Shown here piece after piece: positions 38,601 through 47,630 of a DNA stretch of 64,000 nucleotides. Below the pieces are notes generated by a model. The model was given only the letters and a program-made list of their open reading frames with translations, had not been told where the DNA came from and did no database searches. The stretch is from Andalucia godoyi (taxonomy: Eukaryota; Discoba; Jakobea; Jakobida; Andaluciidae). Every line of letters begins with the position of its first letter. The stretch's first letter is position 1. The translations under genes were made by a program, and so were the position numbers. The stretch covers positions 31,033-95,032 of the forward strand of contig VRVR01000045.1 in NCBI GenBank assembly GCA_009859145.1, written 5' to 3'.

Positions 38601-40708
38601 GGCACTCCGACTCTGGCTCCTCAGACGACGTGGAGACTCCCCAGTATTTCGAAACCTCTGCGACACTCATTTCGTTTCTGCTTCTGGGAAAGTTCCTCGA
38701 AAGCGTCGCAAAGTGCAAGTCGTCGGCTGCAATGGTTCGGCTGCTCGATCTCAAACCGTCCACCGCCCTTCTTCTGGAAGGCTACACGGACACCTTAGAC
38801 ACGAACGAGAGCGATGGCGACAGGAGTGCGTCGTATGTGGCGGAAAAGGTCGTAGCGACAGAGCTTCTGGAGCCCGGTGATGTGCTGCGGGTGCGCCCGG
38901 GTGACAAGGTTCCGTGCGACGGGGATGTGCTCTCTGGCTGTGGGACAGCCGACGAGGCGATGTTGACGGGCGAGTCGGTCCCCGTAGCCAAGCAAGCTGG
39001 CAGCTCGGTGCTTGGTGGAACGGTACTGCGTGACGGCGTGCTTGTCATCCGAGCCGAGCGCGTGGGTTCGGACTCGGTGTTGGCACAGATGGTCCGGCTG
39101 ATGGAGCAGGCGCAGGCACGAAAAGCTCCTGTGCAAGCGCTTGCGGATGCCATTTCAGCAGTGTTTGTACCGTTTGTCGTGGCGCTCGCGATCGCTGTCT
39201 TTGTGCTGTGGCTTGTTCTCGGGGCAACGAATGCCTATCCGCACGAATGGCTGCCGAGTGGCGTGACTCCTCCTGTCTTTGCACTGCTTGTGGCGATCAC
39301 GGTGCTGGTCATTGCGTGTCCGTGCGCGCTCGGTCTTGCGACTCCGACTGCCGTTCTCGTGGGAACGGGCGTTGGTGCTGAACTTGGCGTCCTCATCAAG
39401 GGCGGCGCTCCACTCGAGACGGCTGCCCGCACCCAGATCGTCGCATTCGACAAGACAGGCACACTCACTTGCGGACAGCTCGCCGTCGACAAGGTGCACT
39501 TTGAAGATGGAACGCAACCAAGGCTGCGCGTGCTCGTCATGGTAGAGGCGCTTGAGAGAATGTCGGAGCATGCGATTGCGAGAGCGCTTGTCGCGTATGC
39601 GAGAACCGAGTGTAAGGAACACTGGGACGAAGCCACCCGGTTTGGCATTGCGCCGCGCGACGTGCAGACGCATCCAGGGCTCGGCATCGCGGGCGTGTTT
39701 TCACAGTCCTCTCTGACCCTCTTGGACGCCAAGAAGGTCAGTGCTGCGGCGATGGATGCAGGCGAGGGTGCTGGAGAGACTTCGGTGGTGATTGGGACAC
39801 ATCGGTTTATTGCGGAAGTGCATGGGATCGTGATGCCTTCGTGGGCCGTGTCGCGGTCTGCAGACTATGCGTCGGCGGGGTTGTCGCTGGTGTTTGTAGC
39901 AGTGAACGGAACAGTGACTGCGGTCTTTGGGCTTGGCGACACGATTCGTCCCGAGGCAGCAAGCACAGTGTCGTATCTGCAGCGCAGTCTTGGGCTTCGC
40001 GTGTACATGATCTCGGGCGACAACCCGCTTGCTGCGCGACGAGTTGCGCAGCAGGTAGGGATCCCACTTGACCGAGTTGTGGCGGGTGTGCTCCCGGCTG
40101 GCAAGATCGATGCGATCCGTTCGCTGCAGTGCTTTGGGTCGGTGCCGCAGAGCGCTGGGCACGATGCAGTGGTTGCGCGAGTCGAGGCGACCAACGCAGC
40201 GCGGATTGCACGCGGCAAGCGGCCGGAAGTGTTCACCGTTGCGATGATTGGCGACGGGGTGAACGATGCGCCGGCAATGTTGCAGGCCGATGTTGGAATT
40301 GCAGTGGGAGCTGGAACGGACGTCGCTCTCGAGTCCGCGGGCATCGTGCTGATGAAGGACTATTTGTGGGACGTCGTCGTCGCTCTTGATCTCTCACGCA
40401 CCGTGTTTCGCCGAATCAGACTGAACTACGGATGGGCGCTCGGATACAACATCATCGCAATCCCCATTGCGGCCGGCGCACTGTTCCCTGTCACTCACTG
40501 GCTGCTGCCCCCGGTCGTTGCAGGCGCGGCAATGGTCTTCTCCTCTGTCTCGGTGCTTCTCTCCTCGCTGCATCTCAAGAAGTACCAGCGCCCGCCGTCG
40601 AGGTTCAATCTTGGAACCAATGACGATTCGGACCATGAAGGCAACACCGATCGCGATGTTGCTGCATTCTCTGAAGATGAGCGCGAGCAGCTTGTCGAAC
40701 AAGCGTAA
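35603..40708 (+). CDS. P1B-type Cu(+)-transporting ATPase with variant N-terminal metal-binding domains
   Basis: This 1,701-residue pump exports Cu(+) across a membrane. Five heavy-metal-associated-like modules precede the core. Three have CX3C in place of CXXC: C16/C20 (LECVENC), C305/C309 (MRCQHGC) and C399/C403 (MKCQRGC). Two are canonical: C569/C572 (MTCTSC) and C667/C670 (VTCAKC). Low-complexity inserts lie between, including Gly/Ser and poly-Asp near 730-750. The core has TGESVPV, the transmembrane CPC motif at 1239-1241, the phosphorylated D1283 in DKTGTLT, GDGVNDAP, and a late MVFSSVSVLLSS helix typical of the Cu(+) subgroup. The nucleotide-binding SEHP motif reads SEHA (H1323, A1324). 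It is longer than usual because of the inserts. Confidence 0.95.
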   Translation: MDEVPEQHFLIGGLECVENCVRRICDAVRLLPGCHDCHVASFSDGLMVVKGAVDTLAIFEAVCALGYTIDVARAADAAAAAVCVVVCVVDADADVEMEVDRRLVSAIGHFEDVARVKVSRFVLDSCPRAAIVCSLRRPSAFASAITSIIDTASGLGLSPQTPASRQYDLLLLDHPESTTVDTILAFLTRLPGVLSVSCLPSPPNPSLANPNPGHSRSREGAVRVLRVTCHLADPQALTSRAASAPLHSLLVPRDHNPNHPNHRNPNLNSTPLFKIGASPSSAAAKSATDQPPLVLLGFVVDGMRCQHGCADYLADLVASRASEFGAGITAVKCTKATRMLVVAVNMTGAGSGSGSGIASHQLASMREKIAALAATEYDRCDAVDSISRLVFTGLRGMKCQRGCADALARTVLTTVDRVLDASCSFEDAVLTVDLAVPRGNEAAVERSAATAIHQLVLSEEYSCDSSTGDDDGAGVLMDRFPWFGYLPIARPSSSSLVLPIESPDGGANEDGWKFPATGHHASASTEMDRKNVEEEAELVVRREVEVDKETAARKERVSTSVYKVTGMTCTSCANAISKNVRSKAGVVSVEVSVMTDRATVVHDPRQTSAKAIEAVISKIGYGCSLLSSTHQADDADDTGELNKKHGAGAAGGEEVVQYAFAVANVTCAKCIDKISAAVHALDPVHVASVTLDPLDPIDSRHRNGSSGGEEEGDGGRDANPGTDDDAVVGGSGGSGGSGGSDDDDDDDDADEPSSSLSFATAVQSWLSRMLPFSRGGHRIRSTRFSAGAGSGTRPATQRMKMTVTLSDARFIRLTSPSTASTSASFLSPSTNAVVSRFTNDAEGEGEGKQNQQPRKKLGPRTIVAMLAALGYPSSYLVTDANAALKESLLRKEEIALWRRRLCISLVFTVPLLLLNMFFMLFAPSSTSMTAMLWVGIVSWILATPVQFYSGHVFHRNALKAIRSGSATMDVLVSLGTFAAYLFSVAALLLTISMTSSSADGHSDSGSSDDVETPQYFETSATLISFLLLGKFLESVAKCKSSAAMVRLLDLKPSTALLLEGYTDTLDTNESDGDRSASYVAEKVVATELLEPGDVLRVRPGDKVPCDGDVLSGCGTADEAMLTGESVPVAKQAGSSVLGGTVLRDGVLVIRAERVGSDSVLAQMVRLMEQAQARKAPVQALADAISAVFVPFVVALAIAVFVLWLVLGATNAYPHEWLPSGVTPPVFALLVAITVLVIACPCALGLATPTAVLVGTGVGAELGVLIKGGAPLETAARTQIVAFDKTGTLTCGQLAVDKVHFEDGTQPRLRVLVMVEALERMSEHAIARALVAYARTECKEHWDEATRFGIAPRDVQTHPGLGIAGVFSQSSLTLLDAKKVSAAAMDAGEGAGETSVVIGTHRFIAEVHGIVMPSWAVSRSADYASAGLSLVFVAVNGTVTAVFGLGDTIRPEAASTVSYLQRSLGLRVYMISGDNPLAARRVAQQVGIPLDRVVAGVLPAGKIDAIRSLQCFGSVPQSAGHDAVVARVEATNAARIARGKRPEVFTVAMIGDGVNDAPAMLQADVGIAVGAGTDVALESAGIVLMKDYLWDVVVALDLSRTVFRRIRLNYGWALGYNIIAIPIAAGALFPVTHWLLPPVVAGAAMVFSSVSVLLSSLHLKKYQRPPSRFNLGTNDDSDHEGNTDRDVAAFSEDEREQLVEQA
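37785..37847. repeat. (GGTGGTAGT)n then (GAT)n coding microsatellite
   Basis: These tracts encode Gly-Gly-Ser repeats and a run of eight Asp in the linker between the last metal-binding domain and the first membrane helices of the copper ATPase. Confidence 0.9.
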
Positions 40709-40885
40709 GTCCACACCCCGCCCATCCGTTTCAGTTCTTCGCAGTGCGCGCGTCGTGTAGCGTAGCGTTGTCGATGGATTACTTGATGTTGCTGTTGTTG
40801 CTCTTTCTTTTTCTTTTTCTTTTTTGCGGATAGAATGATAAATAGACAGAATGTTGAGCTTTGAGATCATTACTTGAATGTGTTG

Positions 40886-43402
40886 CTATTCCTCCTCGTC
40901 GTCCGAGTCCACGTCCATTGCATCTTCGTCGTCGTCCAGCACGTTGCTCTGGTCGTCGTCGCTGTCGCTTTCGTCGTCTTGCACCATGGCGTCATCGTCG
41001 TCGTCGTCGTCGTCTGGATGTTGCATGCGGCCCGCTAAGAAGCTCGATACATTTCCGGCCGGCGACTGCGAAGAGGAAGAGGAGTTGCTCTTGGAGGTGG
41101 AGGTGGACACGGAAGCGTTCTTGGTGGTGTCTGGGCGGCTCGCAAGAGCCGTGCGCTTCTGATTCCGGATCTCTGCAAGCAATATCCGGGCATCGGCAAC
41201 AAACGACCCGCCGCAATCCGACAGGCGCAGTGCACACTCTTCGGCCCATCCGAGCTCCTCCAGCCGCAAGTCGACCGTCGATGGAGACGACCCAGAAACC
41301 GCTGGTGTTGCGTAAAACGACGCAAGGAACCGGAATGCACTCGCGATATCCTGGCCTTCGCAGACGGAACTCAGAGTCTCGACATCCGGTATGCTGCGAG
41401 CTCGTTTCGCTGCCCATGCATCTGCAGTCCACTCGTCTTCACTCACACCCCGATCCTCGGGACGCAGTGGCGGCGGTCGCTGTGAATGTGGTTGTTGGTC
41501 GTGGCTTGTTTCTGTGGCGATCGCGTGGCACCGCGCAAGCCATTCCCAGTATGTCCCGGCCGCAAGCTCTCGTTTGCCAAGTCGTTCATAGACTGCACCG
41601 AGCCTGACGAGTGCCGAGACCTCGATCTGCCCTGTCATGACCACGACGCTCTTTTCACCACCACTACCTGCCGCAGAAAGTACGCCGTCCACTGAAGGCT
41701 TGTGGTTCACCGCCGGGCCTCCGACGAGGAACAGTGGCATCGCAGCGCGGGGCTTTGCAGCCCGGTGGAAGCACCGTGCCGCATCCACCCAGTTTTCGAG
41801 CTTGGAGAGCGCAAAGCCAAGAGCAGCCCAGATGCGGCCGTCGTAAGGGCGCAGCTGGGCGGCGCTTGAGTAGTACCACGTCGCGAGCTCCCAGCGCTGC
41901 AGCAGCTCGTAGGTCTGTCCGAGCCCGTACCACGCGCGGAAGTCTGCAGGGACGACATCAATGGCCCTGCGGTACGCAACGACTGCCGCAGACGTGTTCT
42001 TCAGCTCGACGCACTCGTGGCCCAGCAGCGTCCATGCCGCGACGCACCGGCCGTCCATTTGCACTGCCCGCTTGAAGTACTGCGCCGCGAGCTCGTGTCG
42101 GCCGCGCAGAGAGTAGTAGTTCCCAACCACGAGCGCAGAGATTGTGTGGAACCGATCGACGGCGCTTACCGCCTGTGCAAGCTCTGCAAGCGCCGTCCGG
42201 TCGTTCTGCACATACAGGATGTTCGAAAGCGTGTCGAGCGAGTCCAGGCGGAACGGCGCGATCTGCCGTGCCCGCTCCAGCAGTTCACGCGCCTCCTCAA
42301 ACCGCCGCACCGCATAATATGCATATGCATCCAGCGTCAGCAGCAGCGGACAACCGTCGTGCATGCCTGGAGGAATCACGTGCGTTTTCAAGTACTGTGC
42401 TGCATCCTGCATGCGGTCAGGACGCGCTTGCGACTCGTGCTGGCAGTACACATCAAACATGCTCCACACCGACCACAGCAGGCGCCGCCCTCGCTCCGCT
42501 CTGCTATTACCGTTACTATTGCTACTACTACCATTGCTGCTGTTGCTGTTGCTGTTGCTGTTGGCACCGCTCGTGGTGGAGAAGAGGTGAGGATAGAGTG
42601 TACGGAACCGAGTGGACGCGACGCGCTGGTCCTCGTGTGCCGCAGACGCAAAGAGCGGGTTGTCCATGACCGACTGTGCAAGACCTGTCCACGCGCTCCA
42701 CAGCAGCGGGACCTGCACCACGGCCTTTGCAAACGACTCGAATGCCTCTTCCCACCGCGCCATGCTCAGCAAGCATGCGCCGCGCAAGTACTCGAGAAAC
42801 GGGTCGTAACGGCACCCGCAGTCGTCGGAATCGAAGTCGGAATCAGAGTTGGAGTTAGAGTTGGAGTTGGAGTAGGACTCGGCGAGGGCAGTCCAGCAGC
42901 GGAGTTCATCGAGAATAAGCGGGACAGATGCACTCGCAACGGCCGAATGCGCAGGCGCATCCGACACCGCAAGCACATCCTGCTCTCGGATGCCTTCTGC
43001 ATGCAAAAATCGCGCAAACAGCCGTAGAAAGACGCACGGGAACGAAATTTCCATCTTTGGAACAGTTGACGTGGATGACGTCGGGGCCATCGGCAGCGGC
43101 AGCGCGGCGTCCAGGAACGACAGCGTGTGGGCCGCCGAGAGGTACTCGCCGCGGTCAAAGTACGCCTTGGCACACAGGAACGCGTCCGTGTCGCCCGGTT
43201 GTATCACTTGATACCAGGGCTGCCCAGGCCTTGCAGCTGGTGACGCTGAGTGGCTGGTAGCATCAAGTGATGGAAGCGAGGACAGCAGATCGGCACAGAA
43301 CCGCGCGGAAACCGCCAGTCCGCGCGTCGAAAACGAAATCAAAGAGTGCCGGAGATTCAGCCTCCATTCTGCGACAGAAAGCGCAGCAAACGAATGACGC
43401 AT
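40886..43402 (-). CDS. CDC23: Anaphase-promoting complex subunit APC8/Cdc23
   Basis: This 838-residue protein starts at the ATG at 43402. An N-terminal helical region (SLISFSTRGLAVSARFCADL) is followed by TPR repeats. Those near 400-600 match Cdc23 closely: GNYYSLRGRHELAAQYFKRA, WTLLGHECVELKNTSAAVVA, YRRAIDVVPADFRAWYGLGQ. Asn/Ser-rich inserts (SNSNSNSNSDSD; about 42505-42570) interrupt the repeats. The C-terminus is acidic (about 40886-41030: DDDDD, DSDSDDD, DEDAMDVDSDDEEE). Cdc23 is a scaffold TPR subunit of the APC/C ubiquitin ligase, which triggers anaphase and mitotic exit. It is slightly longer than usual owing to the inserts. Confidence 0.94.
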   Translation of the reverse strand: MRHSFAALSVAEWRLNLRHSLISFSTRGLAVSARFCADLLSSLPSLDATSHSASPAARPGQPWYQVIQPGDTDAFLCAKAYFDRGEYLSAAHTLSFLDAALPLPMAPTSSTSTVPKMEISFPCVFLRLFARFLHAEGIREQDVLAVSDAPAHSAVASASVPLILDELRCWTALAESYSNSNSNSNSDSDFDSDDCGCRYDPFLEYLRGACLLSMARWEEAFESFAKAVVQVPLLWSAWTGLAQSVMDNPLFASAAHEDQRVASTRFRTLYPHLFSTTSGANSNSNSNSSNGSSSNSNGNSRAERGRRLLWSVWSMFDVYCQHESQARPDRMQDAAQYLKTHVIPPGMHDGCPLLLTLDAYAYYAVRRFEEARELLERARQIAPFRLDSLDTLSNILYVQNDRTALAELAQAVSAVDRFHTISALVVGNYYSLRGRHELAAQYFKRAVQMDGRCVAAWTLLGHECVELKNTSAAVVAYRRAIDVVPADFRAWYGLGQTYELLQRWELATWYYSSAAQLRPYDGRIWAALGFALSKLENWVDAARCFHRAAKPRAAMPLFLVGGPAVNHKPSVDGVLSAAGSGGEKSVVVMTGQIEVSALVRLGAVYERLGKRELAAGTYWEWLARCHAIATETSHDQQPHSQRPPPLRPEDRGVSEDEWTADAWAAKRARSIPDVETLSSVCEGQDIASAFRFLASFYATPAVSGSSPSTVDLRLEELGWAEECALRLSDCGGSFVADARILLAEIRNQKRTALASRPDTTKNASVSTSTSKSNSSSSSQSPAGNVSSFLAGRMQHPDDDDDDDDAMVQDDESDSDDDQSNVLDDDEDAMDVDSDDEEE

Positions 43403-43707
43403 TATAATCTGACTGTTCTTTTCTTTTCTTTCTTTTTTTCTTTTTCAGCTGCGTAGTTTGATTTTCAACAATCGAATTAAAAAAGAGAAACAGGGAATTT
43501 GCAAATATTCGGGGAAAGGCAGAGAGAGATCGACAGCATCAAATTTGTAGCATCAATGCACGAAGAGCGGGGGGTCGGAATATGTCCGAGCAGGAGAACG
43601 GTGAATGAACCATCAAACTGCCCGACAGCGACAGGCGGATGTTCATTGATCGCTTTCTTTTTCTTTTTCTTTTTCTTTTTTCTTTTTTCCCCCCCTTCTT
43701 CTCGTGC
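43403..43707. other. Divergent spacer with CTTTTT repeats
   Basis: This separates Cdc23 (minus) and the basic protein (plus). A (CTTTTT)n pyrimidine tract at about 43652-43699 precedes the plus gene. An ATG at 43639 would translate this tract as a hydrophobic Phe/Leu run, which I consider leader rather than signal peptide. Confidence 0.5.
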
Positions 43708-44598
43708 ATGAACAAAGGGAAAGGTGAAAAAGGTGGGAAAGTGGGACAGCGGACGTTTTGGGTTTTTTTTGGAGTCTTGCATTGGAGTTTTGGAGGTTGG
43801 ATGAGTCATGTTGCGCTGGATTCACCTGTCGTAAAGAAGAAGGGTAATGCGTTGACACACGTCGACTCGCCTCGCCGATCGGCTGTGGAGGCATTGGCGA
43901 GCCTTCCTTTTCGAGAATCGCCCGATGCGCTTGATGGGTGGGATTTGCCCGCCGACGATTTCCTTCCCGCCAGCCCGCATCCCGTGCAGCAACGACAACC
44001 GCCACAAAGTCCCAAAGATGCCGCGATGCCTGATCCAAGCACGCTATACACGACGGCAGCAGTAGCAACAACAACAACAGCAACAACAGCAACAACAGCA
44101 ACAACAACAACAGTGGCGAGAAGGGGGAGGAAAAAAAAGAAGAAATCCAGCACGACGGCTGCTGCTACGTCTACTCGCTCTTCGTCTGGGTCTGGATACG
44201 GATCCATGTTTTCGTCAATTGAGCTGGAAAAGAAGAGAAGGAAAGAAGAGTACGTCAAGAATGTATCGGCGCAACTTCGCAACGAAGATGCAAGCAATCG
44301 GCTCTCAGCGTACATTGAAAAGCGGAAAAGGGCTCTTGAAATGCGGTTCGCGAAAACCGCGGCAGTCCAGCTTTCTTCGCGCGGCCCGACCCTCACGATC
44401 TCTGTGCCACCACTGCAGTCGAGGCCTCCGCCGCAGTCGACGGCGGTAACAGTGCCGAGGCCACCTGTTCGAAGACCGCACAATCCAACGCCAGCCAAGG
44501 AGCGCCCGGTTGTATCGATGCCAGTGTTTGGGCGACCCGTTGAAAAGAAGAAGGCCGAAGTGACGCGCGTCATCAAGGTCTCTCTCCGTTCAAGCTGA
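43708..44598 (+). CDS. Basic low-complexity protein of unknown function
   Basis: About 296 residues from ATG 43708; an ATG at 43801 (MSHVALDSPVVKKKG) is an alternative start. A poly-Thr/Ala segment is encoded by AAC/AGC repeats (about 44064-44114), followed by a basic RRGRKKKKKSS, possibly a nuclear signal. One charged helix follows (IELEKKRRKEEYVKNVSAQL, then SAYIEKRKRALEMRF), then a Pro-rich tail with PVFGRPVEKKKAEVTRVIKV at the end. I recognise no family. The opposite strand is also open over 43806-44576, but it reads as the shadow of this frame. Confidence 0.55.
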   Translation: MNKGKGEKGGKVGQRTFWVFFGVLHWSFGGWMSHVALDSPVVKKKGNALTHVDSPRRSAVEALASLPFRESPDALDGWDLPADDFLPASPHPVQQRQPPQSPKDAAMPDPSTLYTTAAVATTTTATTATTATTTTVARRGRKKKKKSSTTAAATSTRSSSGSGYGSMFSSIELEKKRRKEEYVKNVSAQLRNEDASNRLSAYIEKRKRALEMRFAKTAAVQLSSRGPTLTISVPPLQSRPPPQSTAVTVPRPPVRRPHNPTPAKERPVVSMPVFGRPVEKKKAEVTRVIKVSLRSS

Positions 44599-44678
44599 GC
44601 ATTCGCAAGTGTTTTTTCGTTTTTTTTTTAAATTAATACTACGCTGTTCGATTTCAACTAGACTATTCCCGGCACGTT

Positions 44679-45242
44679 TTACTTCTTCTGAAGGGCAGAC
44701 TGGATTTGTGCGGCCAGGATTTCGGGCGCGGATTTTTCGAATTCTGCAGGCGAGTTCTCGACGTTGAGTGCCTTGACGGTGCCATTGTCGACGAACATCG
44801 AGTATCGTTTGGACCGGATGCCAAGGCCGGCTGCGGTAAGATCCACGTCCAGGCCCACCGCCTTTGTAAACACCGCGCTGGGGTCCGCCAGAAACACAAT
44901 CCCCTCAGCGCCGTCCAGCGACTTCTTCCAAGCTTCGACTGTAAACGGATCGTTCACCGCCACACAGCAGATGACGTCCGCACCCGCCTTCTTGAGCTCC
45001 GACTGGTGCGAGATGTACGCAGGAACATGCTTGGAATGGCAAACGGGCGTAAACGCTCCCGGAACCGAAAACAACGCCACACGCTTCCCTCCAAAAAAGT
45101 CAGCCGCTCCAACAGTCGTACCCGTAATCGTGGGCTCGCCACGTGCATAGAACACTACAGTCGACGGGCTCTTTCGAAGCGCCTGCGTCACAGACTCTGC
45201 CGTCGCCGAAAACATTCTTCGAAACACCGTCATTGTCGCCAT
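44679..45242 (-). CDS. Peroxiredoxin, Prx5 type
   Basis: The 187-residue protein has a basic N-terminus (MATMTVFRRMFSATAESVTQ) that looks like a mitochondrial presequence. The peroxidatic Cys is C68 in VPGAFTPVCHSKHVPAY, the Prx5/AhpE-type active site with its conserved Thr and Pro. Other hallmarks are CVAVNDPFTVEAW and RSKRYSMFVDNGTVKALNVE. It reduces hydrogen peroxide and organic hydroperoxides using a thiol donor such as thioredoxin. No obvious C-terminal resolving Cys or peroxisomal SKL signal is present. The length fits. A GAA-rich purine tract abuts the ATG. Confidence 0.94.
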   Translation of the reverse strand: MATMTVFRRMFSATAESVTQALRKSPSTVVFYARGEPTITGTTVGAADFFGGKRVALFSVPGAFTPVCHSKHVPAYISHQSELKKAGADVICCVAVNDPFTVEAWKKSLDGAEGIVFLADPSAVFTKAVGLDVDLTAAGLGIRSKRYSMFVDNGTVKALNVENSPAEFEKSAPEILAAQIQSALQKK

Positions 45243-45582
45243 CTTCTTCTTCTTCTTCTTTTTCTATTGCTTTTCCTCTTTCCTTTTACTTTTCCGCTTA
45301 CTTATGCAAGTATGGAGATGTACAAAACGGGAATCAAATGCAGACGCATTTTTTGGCCAGCGAGCAATTTGGTTGTGGATGCGGAGCACTGTGGGGGGCA
45401 GCAGCAAGTCGTTCGAGTTGATGCATTGATGCTACCAATTTTTTTTTTTAAGGTCGCCTTCGCTTCGTGGAGGGTTTTATGCTGCTGTATGTGCACACAG
45501 TGAGACCTTGGCCATTCTGTTCTTTTTTGAGTTTGTGAAAGAACCAACCAACCAGCAGTCGTAACGGGATTGCGGAGAGACG
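45243..45582. promoter_or_regulatory. Divergent upstream region, peroxiredoxin / secreted propeller protein
   Basis: 340 bases between two outward-facing starts. The peroxiredoxin side carries (CTT)n, purine-rich on its coding strand. No gene is supported. Confidence 0.4.
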
Positions 45583-46692
45583 ATGGCTGGCGTGTCAGTG
45601 CTTGCGGGTGTGGTGCTTCTGAGCGTAAGTGTGGCGCTGTGTGGCGGCGCAGGGACGTTCTATCGTGCGTCGGATCTCAAGGATTTTGTGTACGACAGGC
45701 AGACTGGGTTCGTGTTTGGCACGGGATCGGCGGATTCGGGCGAATCGGGTCTGCTGTACCGGTACGAGGTGGCAAGTGGAAAGACGCTTGCGCCGGTGAA
45801 GCTGGGATCGATGCTCCGGGGGCTTGCGCTCTCGCGAGACGGAGAGACGCTGTATGTGTGTGACTTGGCGGCTATAGATACAGTGGCGGGGGTTGCGTGG
45901 GTGTGGACCGTGTCGGTGCGGGACGCGGTGTCGGGGGCGTTTGTAAGCGCGGGAAAGCTGTTGTATCCGAGTACAGCGGGAGTGCTGCCGGCCTATGGAT
46001 CGTTTGATGTGGCTGTGCTCAAGGATGAGTCGGTTGTCGTCACGACCGGCAACCAGTGGTCGACCCCGCAGGTGATTCAGCCGTCGACGGGAAAGACGTT
46101 TTCCATTGCTACAACTGTGATGGGGGGCCGCGTCGAGGCACTGGGCGACGGGTCAGCGGCACTGATTCTTAACACCGGCGTCTCCGGGGCGGATCTGTTC
46201 CTGTTTGAGCTGTCAGCGCCACAGACCGTCAGACGGCTGACGAGCATCAATGCGTTTGCATATGACATGCAGACAGAAGGGCCGTTTTCAAGTCGCATCT
46301 GCATCCCAACGTACCAGAGTGTCATGGTCTACGACATTGCTGGCACTCCTTCGCCGACGCCCAACCCGATTGTCCTCCCGGTGAACGGCGCGCTTGGCTG
46401 TGCGTTTGATCCGTGCGACAGCTCGATTCTGTACGTTGCGGCATCGCCGGCGTCGCAGGCTACGTCAGTGATCAGCACGTATGATCTCACGTCCGGCGCT
46501 GTGGTCTCCACGTCGGACATGAAGCAGTACTGGCTCTACTGGGAGTCCAACCAGCCATTCTCCGTTGGCTCTCTCAAGATGTTCTCGGACGGAAATGCCC
46601 TTGTTGTCAACGTCGGAAACTCTTCTTCCCCGGCTGTGCTTGGTTCGTCCGCTGGATTTGTTGCCCTTAAACGACAAATCACCCTTTCCTAG
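45583..46692 (+). CDS. Secreted beta-propeller-like protein
   Basis: 369 residues with a clear signal peptide (MAGVSVLAGVVLLSVSVALC). The mature part has repeated strands of the YVTN/lactonase-like style: LRGLALSRDGETLYVCDLAA, GSFDVAVLKDESVVVTTGN, LGCAFDPCDSSILYVAAS and SVGSLKMFSDGNALVVNVGN. These suggest a six- or seven-bladed propeller that reports or binds extracellularly, but no catalytic residues or named family are apparent. There is no membrane anchor. Confidence 0.68.
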   Translation: MAGVSVLAGVVLLSVSVALCGGAGTFYRASDLKDFVYDRQTGFVFGTGSADSGESGLLYRYEVASGKTLAPVKLGSMLRGLALSRDGETLYVCDLAAIDTVAGVAWVWTVSVRDAVSGAFVSAGKLLYPSTAGVLPAYGSFDVAVLKDESVVVTTGNQWSTPQVIQPSTGKTFSIATTVMGGRVEALGDGSAALILNTGVSGADLFLFELSAPQTVRRLTSINAFAYDMQTEGPFSSRICIPTYQSVMVYDIAGTPSPTPNPIVLPVNGALGCAFDPCDSSILYVAASPASQATSVISTYDLTSGAVVSTSDMKQYWLYWESNQPFSVGSLKMFSDGNALVVNVGNSSSPAVLGSSAGFVALKRQITLS

Positions 46693-47212
46693 GCCACCGT
46701 CTTTTTCCGCCAATCCTCTTCTTTCTCCTTTTTCGGGCGTGCTGGCTTGCTTGCCTGCATGCTGATGTGGATGTATGCTGCTTCCGCGAGATTCGTTTTG
46801 TGGTTTGATTTTCATGGCTCGGATGTATTTTTCTCCTTGTATTGTAAGATGTTGTCGTTGTATGTTTATTGCTGTATTGTTAAGAATGAAAATGAAGAAG
46901 AGGAAGAAGAAAACCGCTAAGTCGAGAATGCTCGCGAACAGAATCGACGTTGTGCTCCGGGGTGTGTGACAAGGAGCGTGACAGTCGGGGAAAACGCCTT
47001 TCGGAGATTTTTCCCTTCCCTCCCATCCTCACATCAACAAATCCCACGGTCAGTTGAGGTCTTGAGGCGCGGTTTTCCGAAGACAGGCTCATGAGTCACA
47101 AGTTGAGCATCTCTGTGCATTCGTACCGATTTTGGAAATTCTGATTGGACTGATATTCTGGAGAGCGAAAACCCCGAAGAAAACAACAAAAACATAAAGA
47201 GTCAGAAAAAAA
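46693..47212. other. Intergenic, no supported gene
   Basis: T-rich after the upstream gene and A-rich just before the next ATG (about 47174-47215). Short frames are present without motifs. Confidence 0.45.
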
Positions 47213-47542
47213 ATGTCTACGATGCAAGGCACGGCGGTACTGATGAACACGCAGAGAGGGCTTGCGGCCTCTACGACGGATGTTCCGGTGTCTTTTCTTC
47301 GCGAGACGCGGCAGCTTGTGACGGATATTACAGCCGCGCACATGTCTGCTTCTCAGCTTGCAGGCTACGGTGCGTTTTTCGCTGGTGTGGGCGTTGTGCT
47401 TGCAGGTACGGGCGTTCTTGCGTTTGGCGTGTCTGTGCTCTTGACCTCCATCAAGACCAACTTCTTTCCAGCCAAGGACCCTAGCCAAGCGACGCCTGAC
47501 ATGCAAGCAGCCGACTGTAGTGAGCATCCCTCAGTCGCATGA
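47213..47542 (+). CDS. Small single-pass membrane protein, unknown
   Basis: The 109-residue frame begins at an ATG after an A-rich leader. A soluble N-terminal half (RGLAASTTDVPVSFLRETRQ) is followed by one strong membrane span at about 48-77 (LAGYGAFFAGVGVVLAGTGV) and a short polar tail. I know no family. Clean frame, leader and membrane segment support a real gene. Possible locations include mitochondrial inner membrane or ER, but this is a guess. Confidence 0.5.
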   Translation: MSTMQGTAVLMNTQRGLAASTTDVPVSFLRETRQLVTDITAAHMSASQLAGYGAFFAGVGVVLAGTGVLAFGVSVLLTSIKTNFFPAKDPSQATPDMQAADCSEHPSVA

Positions 47543-47630
47543 CCGTACGACGGGTGCAGGACAGAGACCACAGAGAGAGAGAAAGACAGACAGCGCGCTC
47601 GTGGGTCAGAGAGAGGAGAGGGATGGGGCG

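Noticed and set aside
43639-43707. Hydrophobic Phe/Leu signal peptide at the start of the basic protein
   Set aside because: It is the translation of the (CTTTTT)n tract that resembles leaders of other genes, and the rest of the protein looks nuclear or cytosolic.
43806-44576. Minus-strand frame opposite the basic protein
   Set aside because: No domain; the plus frame has a charged helix and compositional logic, so I read the minus frame as its shadow.
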